From Ectocarpus siliculosus (lineage: Eukaryota > Sar > Phaeophyceae > Ectocarpales > Ectocarpaceae), in contig FN648855.1 in assembly GCA_000310025.1 (NCBI GenBank), forward strand, positions 3,532 to 30,916: a DNA stretch of 27,385 nt. The letters run 5' to 3'. A model generated the notes under the pieces. It worked only from the letters and a program-made list of their open reading frames with translations, was not told the DNA's origin and searched no databases. Below are positions 23,901 through 27,385 of this stretch, piece by piece. A program made the position numbers and the translations under genes. Positions within the stretch are counted from its first letter, which is position 1, and every line of letters begins with the position of its first letter.

Positions 23901-24927
23901 GATGTGGCCGGTTTGAGCTCGTTGGGATGCCGCTCGCTTATCAGCTTTGTTCTTCTTGCACCTGTATGAGTACGAAGCATGTGATGGTGGGAAGAATAGA
24001 GGGGGGGGAAATGAGTATACGTACAGCACGCACGCTGAGAGCAGGTCGTATTGTGGACGCTCCGGTCTTGGTCGCACTGCGAGAGGGTGAAGACCTAACA
24101 AACACCGATGGTCAAGCAACCAGAAAAGTTGGAGTCGATACAGATCACCAGCAACATTCCCGGAACACCTAGGTGAAAACAGGTGACAGCCTACCAGGCT
24201 GCGCGAGCACTGTGGAAGTCAAGATATTGTTGCATATTCCTCTCAAACAAACCACATGGATGGGTGGCATCGAATCGGGTGACACCCACGTGTGCGAGAA
24301 GCATCCGAGAACTCGATTTGGCACATCACTCTTGGTCATATAATTAAAGAGAATTGCAATTGAACAAAGAAACTGAACAGCGGAAAACGATATTGGGTAC
24401 TCACGCGTGACACAGACATGCCGACTTCGTCTTCGTATCGCAGAAGCAGCAAATGAAGCGATCCTTGGTAAGGTCGATCAGCCCATGGTCGACGTGGCAA
24501 TGCCATCGTTTGAGACACCCACGACAAATCGAAGTAACTGTCTTGCTTTTCGAACAGCACCAGCTGCGCTTCGCCAACGTGGCATTAGCAGGCACGATGA
24601 CAGGGACGGGCTTTCCGCTGGAGGCATCCTTTGCCCCCCCCCCCCCCCTCATCTTCCTCCTCATGACCGCCTGTCCCTGAGCCATGCGGTGCGCCATGCT
24701 GCAAAACCAGATGTAAACCATGGCCGTTCAGGGCGTCACCGACGATGCCACCTGCCGTCCTCTGCTGCACAGGCAACGGCAGCGGCGGAAGTGGCTGACG
24801 TACCCGTCTATCCCGCTGCGGCTGTAACACCGCCCCGCCAGCTGCGCCCTGCTGCGCCATCAAAAGCCGTTGCGGCGGCCGGGGCGGCGGCCATACCCCT
24901 CCAAAGCAACCGGCGGCTGACAGCTGT

Positions 24928-25014
<87 letters not shown>

Positions 25015-25784
25015 GGTCGCCACGGCACTTCGTTGGCTAGGCGCTGCCATGGTGGCAACATTGCTCCAAGTTGGCGTGAGCATTCATAGTATAGCTGCGC
25101 TACTCCCTCTACCTCCGAATGTAGTAGTGGTGCACTCGGCCCGTGCGTACCGGTAGAGCAGTATCCCGGTCCCGTATGTACCCCAATGGCAGACGAAAGG
25201 GGCGTATGTGGTTCCGCGAATTCGAAACCATCACCTGATAGCTCCCCTGGCGTCCCCAAGGCCTCCGATGCTTGGGACATCTGCACAGCTGTAGCAAGGA
25301 ACGAGTGCAGCACCCTGCCGCGACGTTCACGGGCCCCGAAGCCCTCGCATGAATTTCTTGCATCTCGTCCCAAACTCCCCCGGGATGATGGGCTTTGCGA
25401 CGCGTGGCGTTTCGCTGGTGGTGATTCACGTCCACTCACACTTCTGCGAGCCTCTCCGATAGCCGCAGGAGTGTCGCAAGGAAATGTGTTCGCGACGGTG
25501 GCTACACCGCCAGGCGCGCCGCTGACCGACAGATGGGAATTGCCCGACGGCTCGCTACCGGAAGAGGTCGCTGTCCGTTCTCGAGGAGGGTTTTGCTGCA
25601 AGAAGTTGGAACTCTCTCCAGTGTTCGCGCATGGGGCTGCGGGCAAGGGGTGCGACAACGGCTTTTGTGCTGGCGACCAGCCGCACCATCCACGCAGTCA
25701 TCCGCGCCTGCATCATGATCAGCATCATGATGCGCCCCGCCAGCAGAGCGCGTGCTCGGCAGCATGCCGCTCACCTCCTTGCAT
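2325..25784 (-). CDS. Large 11-exon gene of unknown function, Cys-cluster and polyQ protein
   Basis: Gene model joined from exons 25784-25775, 25636-24405, 23961-23671, 23364-22938, 22589-22188, 21643-21392, 20523-20388, 8342-7826, 7099-6880, 4641-3922 and 2927-2325. Introns are GT-AG, mostly with GTGAGT-like donors, and phases agree at every junction. The exception is a C15 tract in exon 2, which must be read one base shorter. The product would be about 1,600 residues: low-complexity N-terminus with 30 Gln, a Cys/His-rich module across exons 2-3, a SWIM-like CX7CX9CXH cluster across exons 4-5, a CPKCG...CVDCG pair across exons 5-6, then helical regions to a C-terminus with the motif HEQNHAKKKKFLHML. 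I do not recognise the family. A distant KDZ-type transposase relative is possible but unproven. Intron 7 carries two nested retrotransposons. Exons inside intron 9 could have been missed. Confidence 0.6.
2928..3921 (-). other. Intron 10
   Basis: A 994-bp phase-0 GT-AG intron. It contains only short open frames and A-rich runs, and no recognisable element. Confidence 0.45.
3922..4641 (-). CDS. Exon 10: 240-codon exon
   Basis: The acceptor GATAATGCAG precedes 4641 and the donor TGG|GTGAGTACG follows 3922; phase 0 at both ends. It opens HMPILVITDIMCRVGPIVHD, where the Asp in a hydrophobic strand is a candidate acidic active-site residue if the protein is transposase-related. The middle is Arg-rich (RARLRNLRRRSHHS), followed by FEVVAVLNVRLTKLVAFI and an acidic EEEQM stretch. 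It ends ALDHLVLAYAW. Family not recognised. Confidence 0.65.
4642..6879 (-). other. Intron 9, no gene found
   Basis: A 2,238-bp intron between two phase-0 ends. The open frames inside are short and featureless. A small phase-0 exon could be hidden here. There is no inverted repeat, LTR or tandem array that I can see. Confidence 0.4.
6880..7099 (-). CDS. Exon 9: helical and turn-rich segment
   Basis: The acceptor CCCCAACAG precedes 7099 and the strong donor GTG|GTGAGTGCC follows 6880; phase 2 in, phase 0 out. It encodes RVLLIELFKTMEKLWRENN, a Gly/Trp-containing middle (GAWLVSSGVEGGYSPDG) and a hydrophobic end (DLAVLLLHHV). Function unknown. Confidence 0.65.
7100..7825 (-). other. Intron 8
   Basis: A 726-bp GT-AG intron joining AG|G codons (phase 2). 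I see no repeat or other gene in it. Confidence 0.5.
7826..8342 (-). CDS. Exon 8: helical core segment
   Basis: The acceptor is CTCTCCTGCCAGAG; the second AG (8344-8343) is the one that fits the phase-1 donor of exon 7. The donor AG|GTATTT follows 7826 in phase 2. It encodes long hydrophobic helices (YLKKLLLDAYLAFEAL, then FFSFIDGFFPLL) and an IDMDLDAIWLVISML segment. A loop with FCPQNRKSNIIVVP and an acidic stretch (ENEDDLGLSEILEGMSLDGL) follow. No family recognised. Confidence 0.6.
8438..8442. repeat. Target-site duplication of outer element, left copy
   Basis: CGTAT immediately before the left LTR, identical to the 5 bp following the right LTR at 20239-20243. Five base pairs is a usual duplication size for LTR retrotransposons. 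Confidence 0.85.
8443..8679 (+). repeat. 5' LTR of outer element
   Basis: 237 bp, starting TG and ending CA. It is nearly identical to 19998-20238, with four substitutions and one 4-bp deletion (the agac duplication is missing here). No canonical initiator-Met primer-binding site follows; the internal region starts cgatatcgtggagtcagc. Confidence 0.9.
8734..8930 (+). repeat. Triplicated leader repeat with hairpin potential
   Basis: Three degenerate copies of a 68-70-bp unit start with ggaatac/ggaacac at 8734, 8802 and 8872 and end with ggagatccag. They lie between the 5' LTR and gag. Copy 1 can pair agggcg with cgccct and copy 2 gcagg with cctgc around a T-rich loop. The leader of LTR retroelements normally holds packaging and dimerisation signals, so a structured RNA role is possible. 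Confidence 0.75.
9024..11128 (+). pseudogene. gag: Gag-like protein of outer element, broken by a stop and a frameshift
   Basis: The frame opens at ATG 9024 and reads 288 residues. The domain around residues 70-230 resembles the UBN2/copia Gag capsid region (NWLRRLRIFLASEGLEQTLE, then WRVIREWVLP and RLEAVEMSPGENPKLFFARV). A TAG at 9888-9890 interrupts it within a Gln run; the same frame stays open beyond. Two CCHC zinc knuckles follow at 10071-10112 (CVRCGRHGHSLGDC) and 10140-10181 (CTACGEYGHRRRMC), as expected of nucleocapsid. After about 10190-10330 the plausible coding moves to another frame, which ends at 11128 with Ala/Gly/Thr-rich repeats and a helical DKLESMKEELADIRRQWGQL. No pol motif follows. 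Probably inactive as it stands. Confidence 0.75.
9888..9890 (+). other. In-frame TAG at the start of a Gln run in outer gag
   Basis: The codon is TAG directly followed by six CAG and further CAA/CAG codons. One C-to-T change from CAG would explain it. The zinc knuckles lie in the same frame downstream, so this stop separates capsid from nucleocapsid. Recent decay or stop-codon read-through are the alternatives. Confidence 0.7.
11604..11880 (+). repeat. Four hairpin-forming repeats in the outer element 3' region
   Basis: Four copies of a unit centred on TTCCGCGTTTACCTGCGG lie at about 11604-11628, 11661-11681, 11718-11738 and 11817-11838. Each has the arms CCGC/GCGG around a short T-rich loop. 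In copy 1 the stem is eight pairs (TTTTCCGC with GCGGAAAA). Copies 2 and 3 are 57 bp apart, and copies 3 and 4 share a longer 99-bp period including aacttcatgata. Confidence 0.8.
11899..11955 (+). repeat. Two internal polypurine-tract-like sites
   Basis: The 16-mer gcagcaggggggctgt occurs at 11899-11914 and 11940-11955. Its core aggggggctgt is identical to the junction of the real polypurine tract and the 3' LTR at 19990-20000. These may be secondary plus-strand priming sites, or traces of a duplicated LTR boundary. Confidence 0.6.
12398..12402. repeat. Target-site duplication of nested copia element, left copy
   Basis: GTAGG before the left LTR, matching 19834-19838 after the right LTR. It proves that the copia element inserted into the outer element. 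Confidence 0.85.
12403..12778 (-). repeat. 3' LTR of nested copia element
   Basis: 376 bp, 98 percent identical by eye to 19462-19833 apart from a 4-bp insertion. It lies next to the polypurine tract, which makes it the 3' LTR of this minus-strand element. Confidence 0.9.
12780..12790 (-). promoter_or_regulatory. Polypurine tract of nested copia element
   Basis: On the minus strand GAGCAAGGGGG ends one base before the 3' LTR, the standard position of the plus-strand primer. Confidence 0.7.
12791..13043 (-). other. 3' noncoding part of nested copia element
   Basis: About 250 bp between the pol stop and the polypurine tract. It is rich in CT and A runs, and no gene is seen. Confidence 0.5.
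13044..14465 (-). pseudogene. Reverse transcriptase and RNase H of nested copia element
   Basis: After the TAG the same frame continues with ENAINAKWVFKCKADEYGWP, KARLVARGD, FDIQQAFVQSELDEDVFMRL and SLYGLKQASRHWH, all standard copia RT blocks. The polymerase active site is HVDDIF at about 13973-14005 (the x of the usual xVDD is His). RNase H follows with VDADYASKATDRRS, STTEAEYVAIADVLKE and FEDNQGAIQIAHNP. It ends at 13044, about 250 bp before the polypurine tract. The domain itself is intact but lies downstream of several lesions. Confidence 0.9.
14466..14997 (-). pseudogene. Integrase-RT hinge and RT N-terminus, frameshifted with stop
   Basis: The frame used up to about 14770 (LATREAVDQGRRDLPPP) and the next (from MFATREDVDAALRAE to FGLLDAGTFSPV) differ. 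The change falls around homopolymer C runs near 14700-14712. SFNEAMRSPHSELWDDAVGR is the usual start of the copia RT domain (EAL..P....W..A). It ends at TAG 14468-14466, in the same frame as the main RT segment. Confidence 0.7.
14933..16017 (-). pseudogene. Integrase core of nested copia element, broken
   Basis: A TGA at 16017-16015 and a frameshift near 15935 cut the catalytic core. Past the shift the frame shows RMDNGGEFTG (second catalytic Asp) and NAVVESAIWRAMKGG (catalytic Glu). WKSPFEVFFGRKP and the C-terminal region leading into VVWVNRR follow, typical of copia integrases. After that comes a very Pro/Ala-rich hinge with high GC. Integration activity from this copy is not expected. Confidence 0.8.
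16020..18486 (-). CDS. Longest intact frame of nested element: Gag C-terminus, protease, integrase N-terminus
   Basis: An uninterrupted 823-codon frame, spanning the end of Gag, the zinc knuckle, the Gln-rich region, protease, a repetitive linker and the integrase N-terminus. The linker (about 16660-16950) holds degenerate repeats of the type STGFQSVAxAGVVP. Near the end is the integrase zinc-binding pattern (HASTGH ... CVGCVEAKG) and the first catalytic Asp in VHIDLTGPF. It stops at TGA 16017-16015 within the integrase core, just after FVDSASR. Confidence 0.85.
17170..17469 (-). CDS. Aspartic protease domain of nested copia element
   Basis: The motif FWADSGATNTFVSNS contains the retroviral-type aspartic protease signature DSGA; the active-site Asp is encoded at 17425-17427. 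The domain lies in the 823-codon frame (18486-16015) downstream of Gag. It would cleave the Gag-Pol polyprotein. This stretch has no stop or frameshift. Confidence 0.8.
17470..19374 (-). pseudogene. gag: Gag of nested copia element, Q-rich, frameshifted
   Basis: It starts at ATG 19374 (MPTSTREDEARQAAEARQ) with a charged coiled-coil N-terminus. Coding then changes frame near 19138 and again near 18490, so the capsid region (UBN2-like; MVARFAQEDVHEVV, EYHRFAMHESENPQEYFGRF) is split over three frames. After the capsid come a Gly/Asn/Arg linker and a CHHC variant of the zinc knuckle at 18204-18246 (CRFHPYGTHTNAEC). A long Gln/Pro/Gly/Tyr-rich stretch (about 17640-18200) follows, ending before the protease. 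A Gln-rich low-complexity domain of this size is unusual for a copia Gag. Confidence 0.8.
19462..19833 (-). repeat. 5' LTR of nested copia element
   Basis: 372 bp, matching 12403-12778. It precedes gag in transcript order and should carry the promoter. No standard initiator-Met primer-binding site is obvious in the internal sequence beside it. Confidence 0.9.
19834..19838. repeat. Target-site duplication of nested copia element, right copy
   Basis: GTAGG after the right LTR, identical to 12398-12402. Confidence 0.85.
19839..19985 (+). other. 3' noncoding region of outer element, right part
   Basis: This resumes the outer element after the copia insertion and runs to the polypurine tract. 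It has no coding content. Joining it to 12402 would restore the original 3' region. Confidence 0.65.
19986..19996 (+). promoter_or_regulatory. Polypurine tract of outer element
   Basis: GAGTAGGGGGG lies one base before the 3' LTR, the expected place for the plus-strand primer of reverse transcription. It fixes the orientation of the outer element. Confidence 0.75.
19998..20238 (+). repeat. 3' LTR of outer element
   Basis: 241 bp, TG...CA, preceded by a polypurine tract and followed by the CGTAT target duplication. It matches the 5' LTR at 8443-8679. Confidence 0.9.
20239..20243. repeat. Target-site duplication of outer element, right copy
   Basis: CGTAT directly after the right LTR, matching 8438-8442. 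The pair shows that the two LTRs, 11.5 kb apart, belong to one insertion. Confidence 0.85.
20388..20523 (-). CDS. Exon 7: last exon before the retrotransposon-bearing intron
   Basis: The acceptor CCGTGCCAG precedes 20523 and the donor AAAG|GTGTTC follows 20388; phase 0 in, phase 1 out. It encodes ENNTMLRKLMCTGN then a helical stretch (KNVTLEVARSTVVRSFLK). It joins smoothly to exon 8 (ALTNNYLKKLLLDAY) across the 12-kb intron. The insertion therefore did not damage either splice site. Confidence 0.6.
20524..21391 (-). other. Intron 6
   Basis: An 868-bp phase-0 GT-AG intron of the large gene. No repeat or additional exon is apparent. Confidence 0.45.
21392..21643 (-). CDS. Exon 6: second half of zinc-ribbon-like segment
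   Basis: The acceptor ATTCCAG precedes 21643 and the donor GAG|GTGACTG follows 21392; 84 codons, phase 0 at both ends. It starts GPDLVEAVLKIKGCVDCGVE. The same exon has a second open frame (around 21573-21388) whose composition also looks protein-like (LLVHLSHMDATRRAVL). A frameshift inside the exon therefore cannot be excluded. The frame chosen is the one consistent with both junctions. Confidence 0.5.
21644..22187 (-). other. Intron 5
   Basis: A 544-bp phase-0 intron beginning GTGAGT and ending TTCCAG. Nothing else is seen. Confidence 0.5.
22188..22589 (-). CDS. Exon 5: completes SWIM-like cluster, first half of zinc ribbon
   Basis: The acceptor GATCATAG precedes 22589 and the donor CCG|GTGAGT follows 22188; both ends are phase 0. 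With exon 4 it gives Cys-X7-Cys-X9-Cys-X-His (last part GKCVHAHIVGLG), the spacing class of SWIM zinc fingers. An acidic linker (SDEDSGDEG) follows, then helices and CPKCGKGYVHLKS, which with CVDCG in exon 6 could form a zinc ribbon. These assignments rest on Cys/His spacing only. Confidence 0.6.
22590..22937 (-). other. Intron 4
   Basis: A 348-bp phase-0 intron from GTGATAG to CATAG. It separates the two halves of the SWIM-like cluster. Confidence 0.5.
22938..23364 (-). CDS. Exon 4: acidic segment and start of SWIM-like cluster
   Basis: The acceptor TTTTGCAG precedes 23364 and the donor AAG|GTGATAG follows 22938. Phase 2 in and phase 0 out fit the neighbours. It encodes an acidic region, then a globular-looking stretch (GSFDTILRMAATAEEHGVPL, then YVVYHPGH) and a basic patch (RRRTTERKQIQCK). 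The final Cys is the first ligand of a possible SWIM-like cluster completed in exon 5. Confidence 0.65.
23365..23670 (-). other. Intron 3
   Basis: A 306-bp phase-2 intron from GTGAGTCG to TTTTGCAG. Confidence 0.55.
23671..23961 (-). CDS. Exon 3: basic linker after the Cys-rich module
   Basis: The acceptor CATACAG precedes 23961 and the donor GTGAGTCG starts at 23670. The exon enters with one base (completing Ala with exon 2) and leaves in phase 2. It begins CKKNKADKR, continuing the Cys/His-rich module of exon 2, and ends with a second small cluster (CIVNCCDNRCH). The middle is rich in Arg, Ser and Thr. There is no recognised domain. Confidence 0.6.
23962..24404 (-). other. Intron 2
   Basis: A 443-bp phase-2 intron from GTGAGTACC to CATACAG. 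It splits the Cys/His-rich module. Confidence 0.55.
24405..25636 (-). CDS. Exon 2: Ser/Gly-rich, polyQ and start of Cys-rich module
   Basis: The main N-terminal exon. It encodes a disordered Ser/Pro/Gly-rich segment, a helical stretch (VEGVAQLYYECSRQLGAMLP), a 30-residue Gln run (24924-25013), a Pro/Gln-rich linker, an acidic EEEDEGGGG tract and then a Cys/His-rich stretch (WCC, ICRGC, HCHVDH, ICCFC). The first part reads in one frame and the Cys-rich end in another. The switch falls on a run of 15 C at 24634-24648, so the tract is mis-sized, polymorphic or mutated. The exon ends at a strong donor (GTGAGTACC) in phase 2, which matches the next acceptor only if the frame change is accepted. 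Confidence 0.6.
24634..24648 (-). other. C15/G15 homopolymer at a frame change
   Basis: Fifteen C on the plus strand lie inside exon 2. Upstream coding (polyQ part) and downstream coding (Cys-rich part) are in different frames exactly here. Reading 14 bases restores one frame and also the phase needed at the exon 2/exon 3 junction. Homopolymer miscounting or replication slippage is the simplest explanation. Confidence 0.7.
24924..25013 (-). repeat. CAG/CAA trinucleotide repeat coding for 30 Gln
   Basis: Thirty consecutive Gln codons on the minus strand, mostly CAG with a few CAA interruptions. It lies in frame inside exon 2 of the large gene. Long pure CAG stretches are length-unstable, so allele length probably varies between strains. 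Confidence 0.9.
25775..25784 (-). CDS. Exon 1 (start codon exon, tentative)
   Basis: This ATG is the first after an in-frame TAG near 25850. The codons ATG CAA GGA G run straight into a GTGAGC donor at 25774. The phase-1 end fits the acceptor before exon 2 (CCCGCAG, ending at 25637) across a 138-bp intron. A coding exon this short is hard to prove; an exon farther upstream is an alternative. Confidence 0.4.
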
Positions 25785-26242
25785 CAACGACTGACCGCTG
25801 CTGTGGTGGTCAACGGTGGAAGCCACGCTATGCAATGCCTCCCTCTAGAGGCTACGTGTCGATAAGGTAGCACGGCCGCCCTGTCCGTCCTTCACAGCAC
25901 CCGCACCTCGTGCGCGACGTGCGGAGAAATGTAGCTACAGCGCCGAGATTTCCCCACCCCAGGAGAGCTTTGTGAATAGAACCAAAAAGAGGTTCACCGA
26001 GGGAGCGCGCGCACGCGCATCTCCAACCAATCAGGAGACAGTAAATTTAGAAGTAAAGATCCCTTCGCACGGATGGTAAAATGCACTGGAGGTTCTGTTA
26101 TAGAACCCCCCCCCTGTAATACCGAAAATACCTCCTAAACATCTACTATCAATGTGTAACCCAGTCTCTCGTGCAATGGGCCATGCGTCTTGAGGAACCC
26201 CTCTCTCAGCGTGTGTCAATTGTGTTTTATTGGACTTATTTC
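25785..26242 (-). other. Presumed upstream region of the large gene
   Basis: Noncoding sequence 5' of the tentative start codon. A CCAAT-type motif (aaccaatcagg) lies near 26026, about 245 bp upstream of the ATG. No TATA box is clear. A C-rich run occurs near 26106-26114. An upstream noncoding or coding exon cannot be ruled out. Confidence 0.35.
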
Positions 26243-26272
26243 CCATGGGACGTCCCACGTGGGCTCCCAATA
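26243..26272. repeat. Outlying palindromic block related to the 26.9-kb minisatellite
   Basis: Contains cccatgggacgtcccacgtg, made of three overlapping short palindromes (cccatggg, gggacgtccc, cccacgtggg). The same half-site (GGGAC/GTCCC) dominates the array at 26885-27170. Confidence 0.6.
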
Positions 26273-26296
26273 ATGTAAGTACCCCCCTTTTCCCTT

Positions 26297-26420
26297 CCGG
26301 TGTTTGTCATCGGGGTTGGGTTATCGTCGCTTGGCAACGACGTTGTAAAACAGGCCGCCCCCCCCGGTGTTTGCCATCGGGGTTTGGGTTTTCGTCGCTT
26401 GGCAACGACGTTGTAAAACA
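26297..26420. repeat. Tandem duplication of a 67-68-bp unit
   Basis: Two copies start with ccggtgtttg at 26297 and 26364. Both contain atcggggtt and cgtcgcttggcaacgacgtt and end with gttgtaaaaca. The shared core has the short inverted repeat cgtcg/cgacg. Differences are a few bases and a C-run insertion between the copies. Confidence 0.85.
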
Positions 26421-26884
26421 AGCCCACCTTTACCTCGGTTTTTTTTTTGGCGGTAACCAGAATGGTGGTCGAGTAGATCATGTTGTGCGGGGTCGAGAAC
26501 CCTCACTCCGCGCAACGGGGAATGATCGCACCACTTTGTGTTAAAATAGTCAAGCTTCCTCGAGGCAGTTACACAGTGCTTACAACTGTCTCTGGACGTG
26601 AAAGCACCAGAAAATAAATTAAGTCATACGTAGCTGTCATCCGTACGCAAGGAAGTAAGCACAAGATGCCGAACACCCGTAGCAGGATGCAGCTCACCCT
26701 TCATGCGACTCGCCAAATACCTCACGGCGCTTCGCGCTTGGTGATGTGAGAGCCTGGTCCGGTGAGAACCCGGCGTGCTCCGTCCCGACTTTGTAGGGAT
26801 GCGAGGTCAATGGTCAAACGATTACGGCATGCACGACTATGAGTACACCCCCCCTCCCCCCCCCCCGCTGCCCCGTGCCCCCAT
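26421..26884. other. Noncoding stretch with no supported gene
   Basis: Short open frames only. It includes a T9 run near 26440 and C-rich runs near 26848-26866. I see no further structure. Confidence 0.4.
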
Positions 26885-27170
26885 CGGACGCGTGGGGCGT
26901 CCAATGTCCGTCCCATGGGGCAGGGACGTTCAAACGTTGTCCCATGGGACACGTGGGACGTCCGAAATCTGTCCGGTGGGACAGGCATTGGAAGGCCCAC
27001 GTGTCCCATGCGACGCATGTGACGTCCAAGAGTGTCCAATTGGACGGCTCACGTGTCCCACGCGACTAGTGGGACGTCCAAGAATAGCGTCCGATAGATG
27101 TCACATGGATCACGCGTGTCCCATTGGTCGTCCTACGTGTCACCGTCCAGGGATGCAAGCGGACCACGCG
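26885..27170. repeat. Degenerate palindrome-rich minisatellite
   Basis: Units starting tgtccc at 26938, 27002, 27054 and 27117 (spacing 64, 52 and 63 bp) share the pattern tgtcccaNgcgac...gtgacgtccaagag. They are built from imperfect palindromes such as gtcccatgggac, cacgtg and gacgtc. A weaker unit lies just before 26938. A related block, cccatgggacgtcccacgtg, occurs at 26243-26262. Confidence 0.7.
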
Positions 27171-27385
27171 CGTTGGAGTTACATGGAAACATCAGAGAAG
27201 TGTCGCTAGCAGACGGGGACAAAGCCCGCGGTACGAGCGTCGGCGACGCCATCTCAATAGGCCCCGCAGCGCACTAAATCTGCGGCCGCCGAGACGTGGT
27301 GCTCTCGTCCCCGTGACCCCGTTGGACGTTGTCATGGGTGAGTTGAGGACCCCAAGTGACTATGATGATGTTGGCGGTGACTGTA

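Noticed and set aside
24407-25156. Plus-strand 249-codon Ala-rich open frame
   Set aside because: It is the antisense of the CAG/Gln tract and Cys-rich part of exon 2. The poly-Ala comes from GCT read across CTG repeats; there is no domain.

Overview
The window looks like nuclear DNA of a eukaryotic alga, most plausibly a stramenopile such as a brown alga. The reasons are a split gene with long introns and mostly GT(G/A)AGT-type donors, roughly balanced GC, expanded CAG/CTG repeats, and Ty1/copia-type retroelements. There are no prokaryotic operons, Shine-Dalgarno sites, RNA genes or CRISPR arrays. The taxonomic call is an inference from style, not from a marker gene.

One large minus-strand gene fills most of the window (25784 down to 2325). 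I rebuilt it as 11 exons. Every inferred junction keeps reading phase, apart from one 15-base C tract inside exon 2. The predicted product is about 1,600 residues: an N-terminal low-complexity region with a run of 30 Gln, a Cys/His-rich putative zinc module, a SWIM-like Cys/His cluster, a CxxC...CxxC ribbon-like segment, and a long alpha-helical C-terminal half. I do not recognise the family with confidence. The Cys clusters and a C-terminal HEQxN-type block weakly recall KDZ-type transposases and their associated cysteine-cluster domains.

Intron 7 of this gene (20387 to 8343) is about 12 kb because it carries a Russian-doll insertion. An outer LTR element (8443-20238, plus strand, target duplication CGTAT) encodes a damaged Gag with two CCHC knuckles and no pol, so it is a non-autonomous gag-only (TR-GAG-like) element. 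Inside its 3' noncoding part sits a nearly complete Ty1/copia element on the minus strand (12403-19833, target duplication GTAGG). It has gag, protease, integrase, reverse transcriptase and RNase H, but is broken by in-frame stops and frameshifts. With both elements removed the intron would be about 244 bp. LTR pairs differ by about 1.6-1.7 percent in both elements, so both insertions look fairly recent.

The left flank (1-2324) holds a MITE-like inverted-repeat element (838-1631) and a short octamer tandem. The right flank (25785-27385) is the upstream side of the gene and holds a tandem duplication and a degenerate palindrome-rich minisatellite. No other gene could be supported in the flanks.
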